Origin: Micromonospora phaseoli
GTDB lineage: Bacteria; Actinomycetota; Actinomycetes; Mycobacteriales; Micromonosporaceae
Assembly: GCF_900109115.1 (NCBI RefSeq)
Contig: NZ_FNYV01000009.1
Coordinates: forward strand, 1 to 64,000
Direction of reading: 5' to 3'
Length of the DNA: 64,000 nucleotides
Shown here piece by piece: positions 17,308 to 26,597 of this stretch (the first letter of the stretch is position 1; each line of letters starts with the position of its first letter). The notes below the pieces were generated by a model that was given only the letters and a program-made list of their open reading frames with translations, did not search any database and had not been told where the DNA came from. The position numbers and the translations under genes were made by a program.

Positions 17308-19092
17308 ATGCCCAACCTGCGTCTCGCCCTGTGCCAGGTCAACCCCGCCGTGGGCGACCTCACCGGTAACGCCCGCCTCGTGCGTACCTGGACCCGCCGG
17401 GCCGCCGGCTCCGGCGCCCAGTTGGTCCTGTTCCCGGAGATGATGCTGACCGGCTACCCGGTGGAGGACCTGGTCTTCCGGCGGTCCTTCGTCGCCGCGT
17501 CGAAGGCGGCGCTCGAACAGCTCGCCCGCGACCTCGCCGCCGACGGGTTGGGCGAGCTGCCGGTCGTGGTCGGTTACCTGGACGCCGACGGCCCCCCGCA
17601 GGTCAGCGCGGACGCCGAGCCGGGCCGGGGGGCGCGTAACGCCGCCGCGCTGCTGCACCGGGGTGAGATCGTCGCCACCTACTTCAAGCACCACCTGCCC
17701 AACTACGGCGTCTTCGACGAGGACCGCTACTTCGTGCCCGGGGACATGCTCACCGTGGTCCGCCTCGGCGGCGTGGACGTGGCGCTGACCATCTGCGAGG
17801 ACCTGTGGCAGGCCGGCGGCCCGTTCGCCGCCGCCCGGCAGGCCGGCGTGGGGCTGGTGGTCAACATCAACGGCTCGCCGTACGAGCTGAACAAGGACGA
17901 CCTGCGCCTGCCGGTGGTGCGCCGACGGGCCGCCGAGGCCGGGGCCACCATCGCGTACGTCAACATGATCGGCGGGCAGGACGAACTGGTCTTCGAGGGC
18001 GACTCGATGATCGTCGCGGCGGACGGGACGCTGCTGGCCCGGGCACCCCAGTTCGTCGAGCACCTGCTCGTCCACGACGTGGACCTACCCGCCGGGCCGG
18101 ACCGTACAGGCGTCACGGTGGACGCGGCGGAGCTTGCCGAAGGGTTGCGGGTGGTGCGCCGGGCCGTCGAGGGCGCACTGCCGGCACCGACCGGCCCGAC
18201 GTCGGCCGGCCCGGTGGCGACCGGCGGAATCATCGAGCCGGTCGCCGACGAGGCCGAGGTGTGGCAGGCGCTGGTGCTCGGGCTGCGCGACTACGTCGAC
18301 AAGAACCGGTTCCCGTCGGTGGTGCTCGGACTCTCCGGCGGCATCGACTCGGCGGTGGTCGCGGCCATCGCGGTGGACGCGCTCGGTGGCGACCGGGTGG
18401 TCGGGGTCTCTCTGCCCAGCCAGCACTCCTCCGAGCACAGCCGGGAGGACGCCGCCGACCTGGCCAAGCGCACCGGCCTGGACTACCGGATCGAGCCGAT
18501 CCAGCCGATGGTCGACACCTTCCTGGCGAACATGTCGCTGTCCGGGGTGGCGGTGGAGAACCTCCAGGCCCGGGTACGCGGCGTCATCCTGATGGCCCTG
18601 TCGAACCAGGAGGGTCACCTGGTGCTGACCACCGGCAACAAGAGCGAGCTGGCGGTCGGCTACTCCACCCTGTACGGCGACTCGGTCGGCGGCTTCAACC
18701 CGATCAAGGACGTGTGGAAGACGCTGGTCTGGCGGCTCGCCAAGTGGCGTAACGCCGAAGCGGAGCGGCTGGGCGGGACGCCACCGATCCCGGAGAACTC
18801 GATCGGCAAGCCGCCGAGCGCGGAGCTGAGCCCGGGGCAGCTCGACAGCGACTCGCTGCCCGACTACGACGTGCTCGACCCGATCCTGATCGGTTACATC
18901 GACGGCGACCTCGGCCGCGAGGGTCTGGTCACCTCCGGCCACGACCCGGCCGTGGTGGACAAGGTGCTGCGGATGGTGGATACCGCCGAGTACAAGCGCC
19001 GCCAGTCCGCGCCGGGCACGAAGATCTCGATGAAGGCATTCGGACGGGACCGGCGGCTGCCGATCACCAACCGGTGGCGCGAGGACGGCTGA
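17308..19092 (+). CDS. nadE: glutamine-dependent NAD+ synthetase
   Basis: Final step of NAD+ biosynthesis: deamido-NAD+ amidation with ammonia drawn from glutamine. The 594-residue protein has an N-terminal nitrilase-type glutaminase domain with the Glu-Lys-Cys triad (Glu44 in FPEMMLTGYP, Lys127 in TYFKHHLPNYG, Cys163 in TICEDLW), and a C-terminal synthetase with P-loop SGGIDS at 343-348 and TTGNKSELAVGYST. The ATG is six bases after CAAGAT, another leaderless arrangement. It is placed divergently from glnA2 and upstream of panB. Confidence 0.95.
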   Translation: MPNLRLALCQVNPAVGDLTGNARLVRTWTRRAAGSGAQLVLFPEMMLTGYPVEDLVFRRSFVAASKAALEQLARDLAADGLGELPVVVGYLDADGPPQVSADAEPGRGARNAAALLHRGEIVATYFKHHLPNYGVFDEDRYFVPGDMLTVVRLGGVDVALTICEDLWQAGGPFAAARQAGVGLVVNINGSPYELNKDDLRLPVVRRRAAEAGATIAYVNMIGGQDELVFEGDSMIVAADGTLLARAPQFVEHLLVHDVDLPAGPDRTGVTVDAAELAEGLRVVRRAVEGALPAPTGPTSAGPVATGGIIEPVADEAEVWQALVLGLRDYVDKNRFPSVVLGLSGGIDSAVVAAIAVDALGGDRVVGVSLPSQHSSEHSREDAADLAKRTGLDYRIEPIQPMVDTFLANMSLSGVAVENLQARVRGVILMALSNQEGHLVLTTGNKSELAVGYSTLYGDSVGGFNPIKDVWKTLVWRLAKWRNAEAERLGGTPPIPENSIGKPPSAELSPGQLDSDSLPDYDVLDPILIGYIDGDLGREGLVTSGHDPAVVDKVLRMVDTAEYKRRQSAPGTKISMKAFGRDRRLPITNRWREDG

Positions 19093-19208
19093 CCCACCTC
19101 CGGCGGAGTGACATCCTCCACTGCGCCCTGCCGCCAGCGGGGCCGACGGTGCGACGATCGCGGCGGAACCCGGGGACCGCGTACGCGGCCTCGAGGAAGG
19201 AGAAAACC

Positions 19209-20054
19209 ATGGTGGATTCCACTCCGGCCGAGGTGACCGCCCTCTACGGCGGACCCGCCACCCGCCGGATCCGCACCCGCGACCTGCTCGCCGCCAAGGA
19301 GCGCGGCGAGAAGTGGTCGATGCTCACCTCGTACGACCAGTACACGGCCTCGGTCTTCGACTCCGCCGGCATCCCGGTGCTGCTGGTGGGCGACTCGGCG
19401 GCGAACAACGTGTTCGGCTACGAGACGACCCTGCCGGTGACCGCCGAGGAGCTGCTGCCGCTGGTGCGGGCGGTCGTCCGCGCCACCCGGCAGGCGCTGG
19501 TCGTCGGCGATCTGCCGTTCGGCTCGTACGAGGAGGGTCCGACGCAGGCGCTGCGCACCGCCGTCCGGTTCATGAAGGAGAGCGGCTGTCACGCGGTGAA
19601 GCTGGAGGGCGGCCGACGCTTCGCCGCGCAGATCGAGGCGATCGTCGGCGCCGGCATTCCGGTGATGGCGCATGTCGGGTTCACCCCGCAGCGTGAGCAC
19701 ACCATCGGCGGCTACCGGGTGCAGGGCCGCGGCGAGACCGCCGACGAGGTGCTGGATGACGCCCGGGCGGTCGCCGAGGCCGGCGCCTTCGCGGTGGTGC
19801 TCGAAATGGTGCCCGGCGACGTCGCCAAGCGGGTCACCGCCGAGCTGCCCATCCCGACGGTGGGCATCGGCGCCGGCCCGGAGACCGACGCCCAGGTGCT
19901 GGTCTGGCAGGACATGGCAGGTCTGCGTACCGGCAGGGCGCCGCGCTTCGTGAAGCGCTACGCCGATCTCGCCGAGGTGCTCGGCGAGGCGACCCGCCGC
20001 TTCGCCGACGAGGTCCGCGGCGGCGAGTTCCCCGCCGCCGAACACACCTTCTGA
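19209..20054 (+). CDS. panB: 3-methyl-2-oxobutanoate hydroxymethyltransferase
   Basis: First step of pantothenate synthesis: transfers a hydroxymethyl group from methylene-THF to ketoisovalerate to give ketopantoate. 281 residues. Motifs are MLTSYDQYTASVFDSAG with catalytic region LLVGDSAANNVFGY, VKLEGG, MAHVGFTPQ and IGIGAGPETDAQVLVWQD-like segments, all typical of PanB. AAGGAGA lies five bases before the ATG. The gene is followed by a perfect 15-bp-stem hairpin. Confidence 0.96.
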   Translation: MVDSTPAEVTALYGGPATRRIRTRDLLAAKERGEKWSMLTSYDQYTASVFDSAGIPVLLVGDSAANNVFGYETTLPVTAEELLPLVRAVVRATRQALVVGDLPFGSYEEGPTQALRTAVRFMKESGCHAVKLEGGRRFAAQIEAIVGAGIPVMAHVGFTPQREHTIGGYRVQGRGETADEVLDDARAVAEAGAFAVVLEMVPGDVAKRVTAELPIPTVGIGAGPETDAQVLVWQDMAGLRTGRAPRFVKRYADLAEVLGEATRRFADEVRGGEFPAAEHTF

Positions 20055-20058
20055 GCCC

Positions 20059-20104
20059 CACCTGGTACCCGCCGCTGGCCATACCCGGTGGCGGGTACCA
20101 GGTG
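20059..20104 (+). terminator. hairpin terminator after panB
   Basis: CACCTGGTACCCGCC and its perfect inverse GGCGGGTACCAGGTG are separated by 16 nt and start four bases after the panB stop. Confidence 0.85.
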
Positions 20105-20135
20105 TCGACTGGACAGGCGCTGAGACGATGTGATC

Positions 20136-20915
20136 ATGAGCGTGGGCACGCCGACCGTACGTGCTGGACGGAGCTGGCGCTGGTGGGACGCGCTACGGCT
20201 CGGCCTCGTCGCGCTGTGGCTGGCCGCGGCCGGGACGGCCTGGTGGACGGCCCCCCGGACGCAGAGCTATGACCAGGCGAGGGCGGATCTGGCCGCCGGC
20301 CGGGTGGTGGCGTACCAGTGGGGTGATCACTGGGACGCCGACCGACGGCCGCCGTGGTTCGACACGTCCGATCTGCAGTCGTCCGGCACCCTCGGTCCAC
20401 TTTTCGGGTGGCGCACCACCGACGGCCGGGTGTGGTGGACCGACACCGAACACTTCGGGGAGGTCACGACCACGGGCGCCGTCGACGAGAGCAGCTACAC
20501 CGGGCCAGGCGCGGTCGGCCTGGCCCAGCACCTGCGGGCTGCTGATCTGGAGGACCGCAGCGGCAGTCTCCAACCACTCGGACCCGTTGTCAGTGGAACC
20601 GGACTCGCCGCCGCCGTGATCATCCTCGGTGTCGTGGTTGGCGGGCCGGCTCCCGTCCTGGGCACGCGGTGGTTCTGGTTCTGGCTGGTCTGCCTCGTGC
20701 CGCTCGGGCTCGGGCTGTTGTGGTGGCTGGCCCGGGAGCACCCGTGGTCGCGTGCCGCGAGCCCGCCCGCCACACCTGCCGGCCCGCGGGCGCCGGACCG
20801 TGGCCCCCTCGGTTTCGCCCTCGGCCTCCTCGCGACACTCCTGATCAGCCTCCTGGTTCTGGCGCTTGGTCAGATCCTCGGTGACCAGTGGGTGCCGCGC
20901 ATGGACGCCGGGTAG
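20136..20915 (+). CDS. membrane protein with three transmembrane segments, unknown function
   Basis: 259 residues. One membrane helix near residues 18-36 (LRLGLVALWLAAAGTAWWT) is followed by an external domain of about 110 residues rich in Trp/Asp (YQWGDHWDADRRPPWFDTSD), then three hydrophobic stretches near the C-terminus. ATG 20136 lies six bases after GACGAT; a GTG at 20130 is an alternative start. No family recognised. Confidence 0.7.
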   Translation: MSVGTPTVRAGRSWRWWDALRLGLVALWLAAAGTAWWTAPRTQSYDQARADLAAGRVVAYQWGDHWDADRRPPWFDTSDLQSSGTLGPLFGWRTTDGRVWWTDTEHFGEVTTTGAVDESSYTGPGAVGLAQHLRAADLEDRSGSLQPLGPVVSGTGLAAAVIILGVVVGGPAPVLGTRWFWFWLVCLVPLGLGLLWWLAREHPWSRAASPPATPAGPRAPDRGPLGFALGLLATLLISLLVLALGQILGDQWVPRMDAG

Positions 20916-20954
20916 GACAGCGAGATTCCGGACGAGCCACTAGGGTCCCCACTC

Positions 20955-21464
20955 GTGAATCGAGTTCGTACTTCTTTTCTCGCATTGACCTGCGCCGCAC
21001 TGCTCGCGGTGACCGCCTGCAGCGGCGAGGACGGCACCGCCGAATCGTCGCCGTCGGCCGCCGCGCCCACCGCCAGCGCGGCTTCCCCCTCCCCGGCCAC
21101 CTCGTCGCCGTCGACGGCCACGGCGGCGGACGTGGTGGGCGACAAGAAGCTCTGCGAGTCGGCGAAGGAGGCCAGCAAGGAGATGAGGGACGCCCTCGTC
21201 GAGGCCATCCAGGCCGGCGACGAACCGTCGCCGGCCCTGTTCAAGGAGGTCTTTGCCGGGCTGGAGGAGAAATTGGTGACGCTGGCCGCCACCGGCACCG
21301 GCGACAGCAAGGTCGTCGCCGCTCTCGGCAAGTTCAGCACCGAGGCCGGGCGGGCGGCGGCAGCCGCCGACCCGGCCACGGCCGCCGACAACCCGGCCTT
21401 CGAGAAGGCCGGCGCGGACCTCACCGCCGCGTGCAAGAAGGCCGGCGTCAGCGTCACCTTCTGA
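20955..21464 (+). CDS. lipoprotein, unknown function
   Basis: 169 residues. The signal peptide ends in a lipobox (LLAVTAC, Cys22) and is followed by an Ala/Ser/Pro-rich linker to about residue 58. A helical domain with two cysteines (KKLCESAKEASKEM and LTAACKKAGVSV) may be closed by a disulfide. Attached to the outer face of the membrane by acylation. GTG start is eight bases after TAGGGT (20941-20946) with no SD, hence probably leaderless. A perfect palindromic terminator follows. Confidence 0.8.
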   Translation: MNRVRTSFLALTCAALLAVTACSGEDGTAESSPSAAAPTASAASPSPATSSPSTATAADVVGDKKLCESAKEASKEMRDALVEAIQAGDEPSPALFKEVFAGLEEKLVTLAATGTGDSKVVAALGKFSTEAGRAAAAADPATAADNPAFEKAGADLTAACKKAGVSVTF

Positions 21465-21486
21465 CCCCGTCTTCTCCCGACCGTCT

Positions 21487-21514
21487 GCGGCCCGCCGGTA
21501 TACCGGCGGGCCGC
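21487..21514. terminator. perfect 28-bp palindrome, bidirectional terminator
   Basis: GCGGCCCGCCGGTA continues directly into its reverse complement TACCGGCGGGCCGC. It lies between the convergent lipoprotein and F420-reductase genes and could stop transcription in both directions. Confidence 0.8.
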
Positions 21515-21560
21515 ACCCACACCGTCCGGGCCGCGAGACGGCCGGGTGGGTCAGGAAAAC

Positions 21561-22259
21561 TCAGACGTCGGTGACGCGGATCCCGGCGTGCGCCTTGTAG
21601 CGCTTGTTGATGGCGATCAGGTTGGCGGTGAACGCCTCGATCTGGTGGGCGTTGCGCAGCCGCCCGGCGTAGATGCCACGCATGCCCGGGATGCGGGCGG
21701 CGAGCGCGCCGACGATGCCGACCAGCTCCCGCTCCTCGGTGCAGATAAGTACGTCCAGCTCGATCCGGTCGATCTCGGGGTCGGCCAGCAGTGGAGCGCT
21801 GACGTGGTTGAACGCCGCGCAGACCCGCGAGTCGGGCAGCAGCGCGGCGGCCTGCTGGACGGCGCTGCCCTCGGCCACCGGCAAGGCGTACGGGCCCTGC
21901 TTGTCGAAGCCCAGCGGATTGACGCAGTCGACGACGATCTTGCCCGCGAGCGGTTCGGCGAGGGCGCCGACGGTGGCGGCGTGCCCGTCCCAGGGCACCG
22001 CGATGATCACCACGTCGCTGCGGCGGGCCACCTCGTCGTTGTCGGCTCCGGTGACGCTGCCGGCCGCGGAGACCCCGGGCAGCGCGGCGATCTCCGCTGC
22101 CGACTCGGCCGCCCGCTGCGCGGACCGGGAGCCGATCAGCACCGGGTGACCGGCCCGGGCGAACCGGTAGGCCAGCCCTCTGCCCTGGTCTCCGGTGCCA
22201 CCGATGATGCCGACGGTGAGCCCGGACACGTCGGGCAGGTCGCTCGCGTCGTATGCCAT
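21561..22259 (-). CDS. fno: F420H2:NADP+ oxidoreductase
   Basis: 232 residues. Transfers hydride between NADP(H) and coenzyme F420, supplying reduced F420 or NADPH. The N-terminal Rossmann motif VGIIGGTGDQGRGLAYRFAR and GSRSAQRA NADP-phosphate-binding segment, plus IIAVPWDGHA, CVNPLG and FNHVSAPLL, identify the family. ATG 22259 is preferred over ATG 22268 because GGGAGG abuts the earlier codon but is nine bases from this one. F420 use fits an actinobacterium. Confidence 0.92.
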   Translation of the reverse strand: MAYDASDLPDVSGLTVGIIGGTGDQGRGLAYRFARAGHPVLIGSRSAQRAAESAAEIAALPGVSAAGSVTGADNDEVARRSDVVIIAVPWDGHAATVGALAEPLAGKIVVDCVNPLGFDKQGPYALPVAEGSAVQQAAALLPDSRVCAAFNHVSAPLLADPEIDRIELDVLICTEERELVGIVGALAARIPGMRGIYAGRLRNAHQIEAFTANLIAINKRYKAHAGIRVTDV

Positions 22260-22365
22260 GGTCGTCATCCTCCCAAATCCACCCGCCCGGCAGCAGCGAC
22301 CGGCGCTGTGACAAACCCCGCTGGTCGAGCCGACGCCGCGGACGGTTGCGCGCTGCGACCCACGT

Positions 22366-23799
22366 TCAGGCGAGTTCGAAGGCGACCGACCGGGTGATCG
22401 GGTCGGCGGCCACCAGCCGGACCCGGACCCGGGTGCCGAGCGGCAGTTCGCCCAGGCAACGGGCGCGTACCGGCGGGTCGTCCAGGGCCACCGTGCCGCC
22501 GGGTGGGCGACTCGGGCGGGCCTTGCCGTTCGACGGCGCGTCAACGTCCAACACGGCGGCGTCGAACGTCTCGCCCACCCGGTGTTCCAGCAGCACCGCC
22601 TCGGCCAGGTCGACCGCGCCCCGGCTGGCCACCGACGCGGTGCGGTCCGTCGCGGCCATCACGGCCGGCAGCCGGGGCAACGCCGCGCGCGCCCAGTCGG
22701 GCACCTCGCGGCCGTCGTGCAGGGCCAGGCAGACCTCGGTGGCGTACCGATCGGCAAGTCGCCGCAGCGGCGCCGTGACATGGGCGTACGCGGCCGCGAC
22801 CCCGCCGTGCGCGGGCTGCCCGGGCACCTCGCCGTCAAACGGGGTGTACGCCGCCGACCGCATCAGCTCGGCCGCCTGGTCGATGAAGGCGGCGGCCCGT
22901 GGCTGGGCCGGGTCCAGCCGGAGCAGCAGCTCGCCGACGCCCACGCCGTCCGGCCAGTGCACGCCCAGCGGGGCGGCGGCGGCCCGCAGCCGCTGCACCG
23001 CCTCGGGCTTGGGCGCCGGCATCGTCCGCAGCAGGCCCACTCCACCGGCCAGCATCAGATCAGCCGCGGCCATCCCGGTGAGCAAGGAGATCTGCGCGTT
23101 GTGCTCCTCCATCGGCACCGGCGCCCGCAGCACCAGCCGCCAGCCGTCGCCGTCGGCCTCGACATCCTGTTCGGGGATCGGCAGGTTGATCGCGCCCCGA
23201 CGCAGCCCTCGGGCGGTGAGCAGGGCGCCGATCTCGGGCAGCAGGGCGATCGGCTCGGGCAGCCGGCCCGCCTCGGCGTCGGCCTGCACCCCCGGATAGG
23301 CCAGTTGGGCCCGGCTGCGGACCAGGGCGCGCTGCACCACCACCGCCGTGGTGCCGCCGTCGGCGTCCAGGTCGATGGTCCACAGCACGGCCGCCCGGTC
23401 GACGTCGGGCAGCAGGCTCGCCGCGCCCTCGCCGAGGGAGTGCGGGTGCAGCGGCACGTTGCCGTCGGGCAGGTAGATGGTCTGCCCCCGGCGCCAGGTC
23501 TCGTCCTCCAGCACACCGCCCGGGCGTACGTGCGCGGCGACGTCGGCTATCGCGTACCGCACCCGGTAGCCGCCACCGGCGCGGCGGCCCAGGTGCATCG
23601 CCTGGTCCAGGTCCCGCGAACCGGGCGGGTCGACCGTGACCAGCGGGACGTCCGTGCGGTCGACGGCCGGCCGGGGCGGCGCGGCGGCAGCCGCCGCGGC
23701 CTCCCGCTGCGCCGCCTCCGGGTACTCCTCGGGCAGACCCAGCTCACGGCGGAGCGCGCCGAAGTCGATGCGGGGCGCGAGGACGCGTCGGATGACCAT
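22366..23799 (-). CDS. RNB-domain ribonuclease (RNase II family)
   Basis: 477 residues. A 3'-5' exoribonuclease catalytic domain: VDPPGSRDLDQAMHL holds the clustered Asp residues that bind magnesium; YAIADVAAHVRPGG, RRGQTIYLPDGNVPLHPHSL and AYAHVTAPLRRLADR are RNB boxes. The N-terminal cold-shock domains of full RNase II/R are absent and only a short C-terminal beta domain follows (RARCLGELPLGTRVRVRLV). AGGA lies eight bases before the ATG. This compact form is common in actinobacteria. Confidence 0.92.
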   Translation of the reverse strand: MVIRRVLAPRIDFGALRRELGLPEEYPEAAQREAAAAAAAPPRPAVDRTDVPLVTVDPPGSRDLDQAMHLGRRAGGGYRVRYAIADVAAHVRPGGVLEDETWRRGQTIYLPDGNVPLHPHSLGEGAASLLPDVDRAAVLWTIDLDADGGTTAVVVQRALVRSRAQLAYPGVQADAEAGRLPEPIALLPEIGALLTARGLRRGAINLPIPEQDVEADGDGWRLVLRAPVPMEEHNAQISLLTGMAAADLMLAGGVGLLRTMPAPKPEAVQRLRAAAAPLGVHWPDGVGVGELLLRLDPAQPRAAAFIDQAAELMRSAAYTPFDGEVPGQPAHGGVAAAYAHVTAPLRRLADRYATEVCLALHDGREVPDWARAALPRLPAVMAATDRTASVASRGAVDLAEAVLLEHRVGETFDAAVLDVDAPSNGKARPSRPPGGTVALDDPPVRARCLGELPLGTRVRVRLVAADPITRSVAFELA

Positions 23800-23868
23800 T
23801 GGTCAATCCTGCCAGCGCCCCGCACGCTCCGCCTTCCCCCGACCGACGGTGCTCCGACGTACGACGGG

Positions 23869-24792
23869 TCAGCCGGCCGCCTTCCGCGCGGCGCCGGCGC
23901 GCCCGGTGCTCCTGGTGGCGGCCTTCTTCGCGGGCGCCTTCTTCGCCACAGCCTTCTTCGCGGGCGCCTTCTTCGCGGCGGTCTTCCTGGCGGGTGCCTT
24001 CTTCGCCGCCGTCTTGCTCGCCGGGGCCTTGCTCGCCACAGCCTTCTTGGCCGGGGCCTTCTTCGCCGTCGCCCTCGCGGTCGTCGAGCGGGCCGGTGTC
24101 CGGGCCGCCGCCGAGGTGGTCTTACGGGCCGGCGCCTTCTTCGCGGGCGCCTTCGCCGCCGTCGTCCGTGCCGACGCCGTGGTGGTCTTCCGCGCCGACG
24201 CCTTCTTCACCGCCGAGCTGGCCTTCTTCGCGGGCGCCTTGCGCGCGGCCGACGTGCTCCGCGCGGTGGTCGTCTTCTTCGCGGGGGCGGTCTTGCGCGC
24301 CGGGGCGGCCTTGCGGGCGGGGGCCTTCGCCGCCGTCGTCTGCGCGGTCGCCGTCTTCTTCGCGGGCGTCCGCTTCGCCGGCGTCGTGATCTTACGCGCG
24401 CCACTCGCGGTCCGCGGCGACGTCGAGGTCGCCTTCGACGCGGTCTTCTTGGCAGGTGCGGCCTTCGAGGCGGTCTTCTTCGCGGGAGCGGCCTTCGAGG
24501 CGGTCTTCCTGGCGGGTGCGGCCTTCGCCGACACGGTCTTCTTCGCGGGTGCCTTCGCCGCGATGGTCTTCCGCGCCGACGAGCCGGCCCTGGACGTCGG
24601 CGCGCTGGCGGCGCTCCGCGACGCCGGGGTGCGCCCGGTGCCGGTGGCGGCCTTTCGGGCCGCCGTGGCGGTGCCGCTCCCGCGACGGGTGGACTGGGTT
24701 CGGGCGAGGCCCGCGGTGCGTTCCGTCGCGGCGGTCTTCCTCGCGGACGTACGCTTGGCTGCCGGGCGGGTGGCCTGTTGTGCTTCGGCCAT
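23869..24792 (-). CDS. histone H1-like Lys/Ala/Pro-rich protein
   Basis: 307 residues composed almost entirely of K, A, P, T, S and R, with more than a dozen copies of the APAKKT/APARKT unit. There is no hydrophobic segment or folded domain. The composition resembles bacterial histone-H1-like and AlgP-type proteins and the basic tails of some actinobacterial HU proteins, which bind DNA non-specifically. GGAGGGAAC precedes the ATG. A nucleoid or RNA-binding role is inferred from composition only. The DNA is strongly repetitive, so length may vary between strains. Confidence 0.75.
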   Translation of the reverse strand: MAEAQQATRPAAKRTSARKTAATERTAGLARTQSTRRGSGTATAARKAATGTGRTPASRSAASAPTSRAGSSARKTIAAKAPAKKTVSAKAAPARKTASKAAPAKKTASKAAPAKKTASKATSTSPRTASGARKITTPAKRTPAKKTATAQTTAAKAPARKAAPARKTAPAKKTTTARSTSAARKAPAKKASSAVKKASARKTTTASARTTAAKAPAKKAPARKTTSAAARTPARSTTARATAKKAPAKKAVASKAPASKTAAKKAPARKTAAKKAPAKKAVAKKAPAKKAATRSTGRAGAARKAAG

Positions 24793-24870
24793 CTCGGTTC
24801 CCTCCTTGGGGACGTGCTGCCGCCCTCGCGACGCACGCAGTACCTCGACGCGGGAGGCGTCCCGCGTCGT

Positions 24871-25071
24871 CTACTTGTCCTCCCCTGTCCAGCGGGCGTC
24901 CTCGGCCTCCCACGCCTCGTTACGCTCCCGCACCTGTTGCAGGGCGTTCTCCGCGTCGGCAGCCGAGTCGTACGGTCCGAGAACGTGCCGGGCAGGGCAC
25001 ACGTCGGCATCGGTCTCGACCCGGTGGTGTCGCGTACACCAGTAGTAGTGTCCGCGTCCGCTGTCGCTCAT
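24871..25071 (-). CDS. small conserved Cys/His protein
   Basis: 66 residues starting MSDSGRGHYYWCTRHHRVE, with CTRHH and CPARH forming a possible CxxH/CxxH metal site, followed by LGPYDSAADAENAL and an acidic tail. The ATG at 25071 lies six bases after CACAGT, again leaderless-like. It resembles small uncharacterised proteins common in actinobacteria. Longer upstream frames lack a start signal. Confidence 0.7.
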   Translation of the reverse strand: MSDSGRGHYYWCTRHHRVETDADVCPARHVLGPYDSAADAENALQQVRERNEAWEAEDARWTGEDK

Positions 25072-25233
25072 GGGATCACTGTGCACCGGGAAGCGACCGC
25101 CCGCCACCGGAACACCGCAAGTCACCAGGCTCTTCCACAGTAGACGTGCTCGCCGACGGGCGGGCCGAACTGCGAAAATCCGCATCAGCCGACCGGAATC
25201 CGACAGTTGTCGCGGGCCAGCTAAGGTCGCTGG

Positions 25234-25743
25234 ATGGGCGTACCGGACTACATCCTGCGGATGCGCAAGCACGTCGGCCACGACCTGTTGTGGCTACCGA
25301 GCGTGAGCGCGGTCGTCCGCAACGACGCGGGCGAGTTGCTGTTGGGCCAGCGCGCCGACGACGGGCGCTGGTCGGTGGTGAGCGGCTTCGTCGAGCCGGG
25401 CGAGCAGCCGGCCACCGCGGTCGTCCGCGAGGTGCTGGAGGAGACCGGGCTGGAGGTCGAACCGCTGCGGCTCAGCAGCGCCGTGTCGCACCCGCACACG
25501 TACCCCAACGGGGACCACTGCGAGTACCTCAACCTCGGCTTCCACTGCCGGCTGCTGGGCGGCGAGGCACGGGCCAACGACGACGAGTCGCTGGACGTGC
25601 GGTGGTTCCCGCCGGGCCGGCTGCCGGAGCTCGATGAGCACGCCCGGCTGGTCATCCGGCATGCCCTCGGCGGCGAGACGTCGGCGTTCTTCCTGCCCGC
25701 CGGGACGCTCTGGGGTGAGCCCGGCGAGCTGGAGCATGGCTGA
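25234..25743 (+). CDS. Nudix hydrolase
   Basis: 169 residues. The Nudix box GFVEPGEQPATAVVREVLEE continues into TGLEV and fits G-x5-E-x7-REVLEETG; it coordinates magnesium for cleavage of a nucleoside-diphosphate-X bond. The substrate is not predictable. The ATG is six bases after TAAGGT (25222-25227) without an SD, so the mRNA is probably leaderless. Its end overlaps the next gene by 8 bp, suggesting an operon. Confidence 0.92.
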   Translation: MGVPDYILRMRKHVGHDLLWLPSVSAVVRNDAGELLLGQRADDGRWSVVSGFVEPGEQPATAVVREVLEETGLEVEPLRLSSAVSHPHTYPNGDHCEYLNLGFHCRLLGGEARANDDESLDVRWFPPGRLPELDEHARLVIRHALGGETSAFFLPAGTLWGEPGELEHG

Positions 25744-26524
25744 GCCGCTGCGGCCGTACCTGACCGAACTGGTCACGGTCGCCGGCGAGGTGCTCGGCGA
25801 CGAGCTGTGCGGGGCGTACGCGGCGGGATCGGTGGGGTTGGCCGCGTACCAACCCGGGCGCAGCGACGTGGACGTGGCCCTGGTCTGCGCCGGCCCGCTG
25901 GACCGGGCGGTCGCCGACGCGTTGGTGGCACGGCTGCGGCACGAGGCGCTGCCCTGCCCGGCGCGCGGCCTGGAGCTGGTCGTCTACCGGCGGGAGGTGG
26001 CCCGTTCCGGCACCGCATCACCGGGGTTCGAGGTGGAGCTGAACACCGGCGCGCGGATGGCGTTCCGGGTGTCGTACGGCCCGGCCGAGCGACCGCCCTC
26101 GGACGGCCTGTTCTGGTACGGACTGGACCGCAGCATCCTGCACCAGAGCGGGCAGGCCCTGTTCGGCCCGCCCGCCGCCGACGCGTTCGCCGAGCTGGCC
26201 CCCGAGGACCTGCGCCGGCTGGTCGTGACGGCGTTGCGCTGGTGGCTGGAGCGGCCGGTGCCCGCCGGTCAGGTTCCCGCACCCGGCGCAGAGGACGCCG
26301 TGCTCGGCGCCTGCCGTTCCTGGGTGCGGCTGCGCCACGGGGTGTGGCTGCCCAAGGTGGCCGCCGGCCAGCGGCTGCTGGACAGCGCCGGTCCGCTGGC
26401 CGACGCCGCCACCACCGAACTGGTCGAACGGTCGATCTTCGCCCGCGACGGCGGCACCCCGCCGCCCGGCGCAGCCGCCCGCGCCTTCCAGCAGAGAATC
26501 CTCGCCGCCCTCACCCCCGCCTGA
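25736..26524 (+). CDS. nucleotidyltransferase-domain protein (AadA-like)
   Basis: 262 residues. AYAAGSVGLAAYQPGRSDVDV is the GS...D-x-D signature of the pol-beta nucleotidyltransferase fold seen in aminoglycoside adenylyltransferases. The C-terminal helical part (LVVTALRWWLERP, GACRSWVRLRHGVWLPK) resembles the DUF4111/AadA C-terminal domain. It may adenylylate a small molecule; an antibiotic-resistance role cannot be claimed. Starts inside the Nudix gene. Confidence 0.8.
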   Translation: MAEPLRPYLTELVTVAGEVLGDELCGAYAAGSVGLAAYQPGRSDVDVALVCAGPLDRAVADALVARLRHEALPCPARGLELVVYRREVARSGTASPGFEVELNTGARMAFRVSYGPAERPPSDGLFWYGLDRSILHQSGQALFGPPAADAFAELAPEDLRRLVVTALRWWLERPVPAGQVPAPGAEDAVLGACRSWVRLRHGVWLPKVAAGQRLLDSAGPLADAATTELVERSIFARDGGTPPPGAAARAFQQRILAALTPA

Positions 26525-26597
26525 GCGGTGGCAGCCCAGCAGTGCCGCGTGCGGCGTGTCGGGCAGCTGCGCTGTCACCGATCGGCGGCGTGAGCCG

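Noticed and set aside
17104..18075. N-terminal extension of GlnA2
   Set aside because: The extra residues are antisense to nadE and the homologous GlnA2 start VDRQQEF is at 17103.
25634..25735. Longer N-terminal start for the nucleotidyltransferase gene
   Set aside because: It would lie deep inside the Nudix gene; the ATG at 25736 begins the conserved part and is a normal short overlap.
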